Shown: positions 63,692-64,000 of the stretch, piece after piece
Position numbering within the stretch: position 1 is the first letter of the stretch
How the letters are laid out: the number at the start of each line of letters is the position of its first letter
Assembly: GCF_001941945.1 (NCBI RefSeq)
Contig: NZ_CP015583.1
Span: 3,107,501-3,171,500 of the forward strand
Direction of reading: 5' to 3'
Origin: Roseomonas gilardii
GTDB lineage: Bacteria; Pseudomonadota; Alphaproteobacteria; Acetobacterales; Acetobacteraceae
DNA: 64,000 nt
The notes under the pieces: generated by a model
The model's input: only the letters and a program-made list of their open reading frames with translations
Database searches by the model: none
Told to the model about the DNA's origin: nothing
Position numbers and translations under genes: made by a program

Positions 63692-63958
63692 GTGACCGCG
63701 CAGATCTGGATATTGCGGCACTATAGGGCCCAAGCCCACGAGGACGAGCGGGATCATCCACAAAGCCTCCTTTCCATGAAGGCCGTTGGGACATATTCCA
63801 GCCTGGCGAAAGCAGAGGCGGCCATTCGCGAACTCCTCCCCCTGCCCGGCTTCCGCGACTGGCCCGGCGGCTTCCGCATCTATGAGGTGACGTTGGACCG
63901 GGACCTCTGGCCGGAGGGCTTCGCCGGCACGAAGACGGGAGAGCGGCCCGGGCCATAG
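63692..63958 (+). CDS. Immunity-like protein 2 (paralogue of protein 1)
   Basis: 88 residues from GTG 63692, with GAAGGA four bases upstream. Its core VGTYSSLAKAEAAIRELLPL, PGFRDWPGGFRIYEVTLDRDLWPEGF matches protein 1 closely in order and spacing, while the N-terminal 38 residues are diverged. It has no toxin of its own in the window. It might answer a related toxin or be a spare copy. The window ends 42 bp later. Confidence 0.5.
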   Translation: MTAQIWILRHYRAQAHEDERDHPQSLLSMKAVGTYSSLAKAEAAIRELLPLPGFRDWPGGFRIYEVTLDRDLWPEGFAGTKTGERPGP

Positions 63959-64000
63959 CGCAGATGTCCCGCGCAAAGCCGTGATGGTCTTGCGCAGAAC

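Noticed and set aside
63160-63960. Integrated phage or transposon at the right end
   Set aside because: Low GC and odd genes are present, but no integrase, transposase, direct repeat or structural gene is seen.

Overview
The window is a stretch of bacterial chromosome with about 70% GC and densely packed, partly overlapping operons. Several traits point to an alphaproteobacterium of the Acetobacteraceae, most like Roseomonas and its relatives. These are a CcrM methylase with GANTC sites in its leader, GTTC-N7-GTTC LexA boxes, the split b/b' ATP synthase stator genes, a very long Ala/Glu-rich SMC, Rhodospirillales-type small proteins (DUF1285, DUF6111, DUF721), and a MoxR gene divergent from DUF1285. 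The genus is an inference. I see no complete mobile element, prophage, transposase, CRISPR array or rRNA.

Layout. 1-4018: a MoxR gene cut by the window edge, then a tight + operon DUF1285 / CoA-type Nudix / DUF6111 / CCA-adding enzyme, then DoxX. 4019-4461 is a gene-free stretch of structured repeats. 4462-12780: an MsbA-like exporter, small secreted proteins, a flavin amine oxidase and an Mla-type lipid transport operon. 12900-18997: a DUF2939-like protein, then a Pho-box-led pstSCAB-phoU-phoB operon without phoR. 19011-31848: scattered metabolic and transport genes (SDR, peptide-binding protein, two MFS carriers, a GGDEF protein, YnfA, a Bug receptor, TrmH, Ldh, a BCAT-like aminotransferase, an RluA-type synthase). 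31895-34554: a degenerate tRNA-Ser-like sequence, a histidine kinase, DedA and a nucleotidyltransferase-like protein.

34668-36029 holds the most interesting gene. It is a PA0069-type radical SAM protein whose promoter is bracketed by two perfect LexA boxes and whose last five residues are QLSLF, a sliding-clamp-binding motif. 36107-38775 is the F0 ATP synthase operon. It is followed by a second ABC exporter, smc, a DsbA-like oxidoreductase and DUF721, and by divergent mutY-bioY.

48362-52661 is a four-gene operon of two WcbI-like proteins, a fatty-acyl-AMP ligase and an acyl carrier protein, probably an acyl activation and transfer route for polysaccharide decoration. 52867-56212 holds ccrM, rnhB and an alpha/beta hydrolase, separated by a run of five hairpins. 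56491-62778 holds a CDF metal exporter and a gcvT-gcvH-gcvP-nudix operon under a tandem glycine riboswitch.

The last 1.2 kb has visibly lower GC. It carries what looks like a detached polymorphic-toxin C-terminus, a coupled immunity-like gene and a second, homologous immunity-like gene. Function calls rest on recognised motifs and gene order; no database search was possible.
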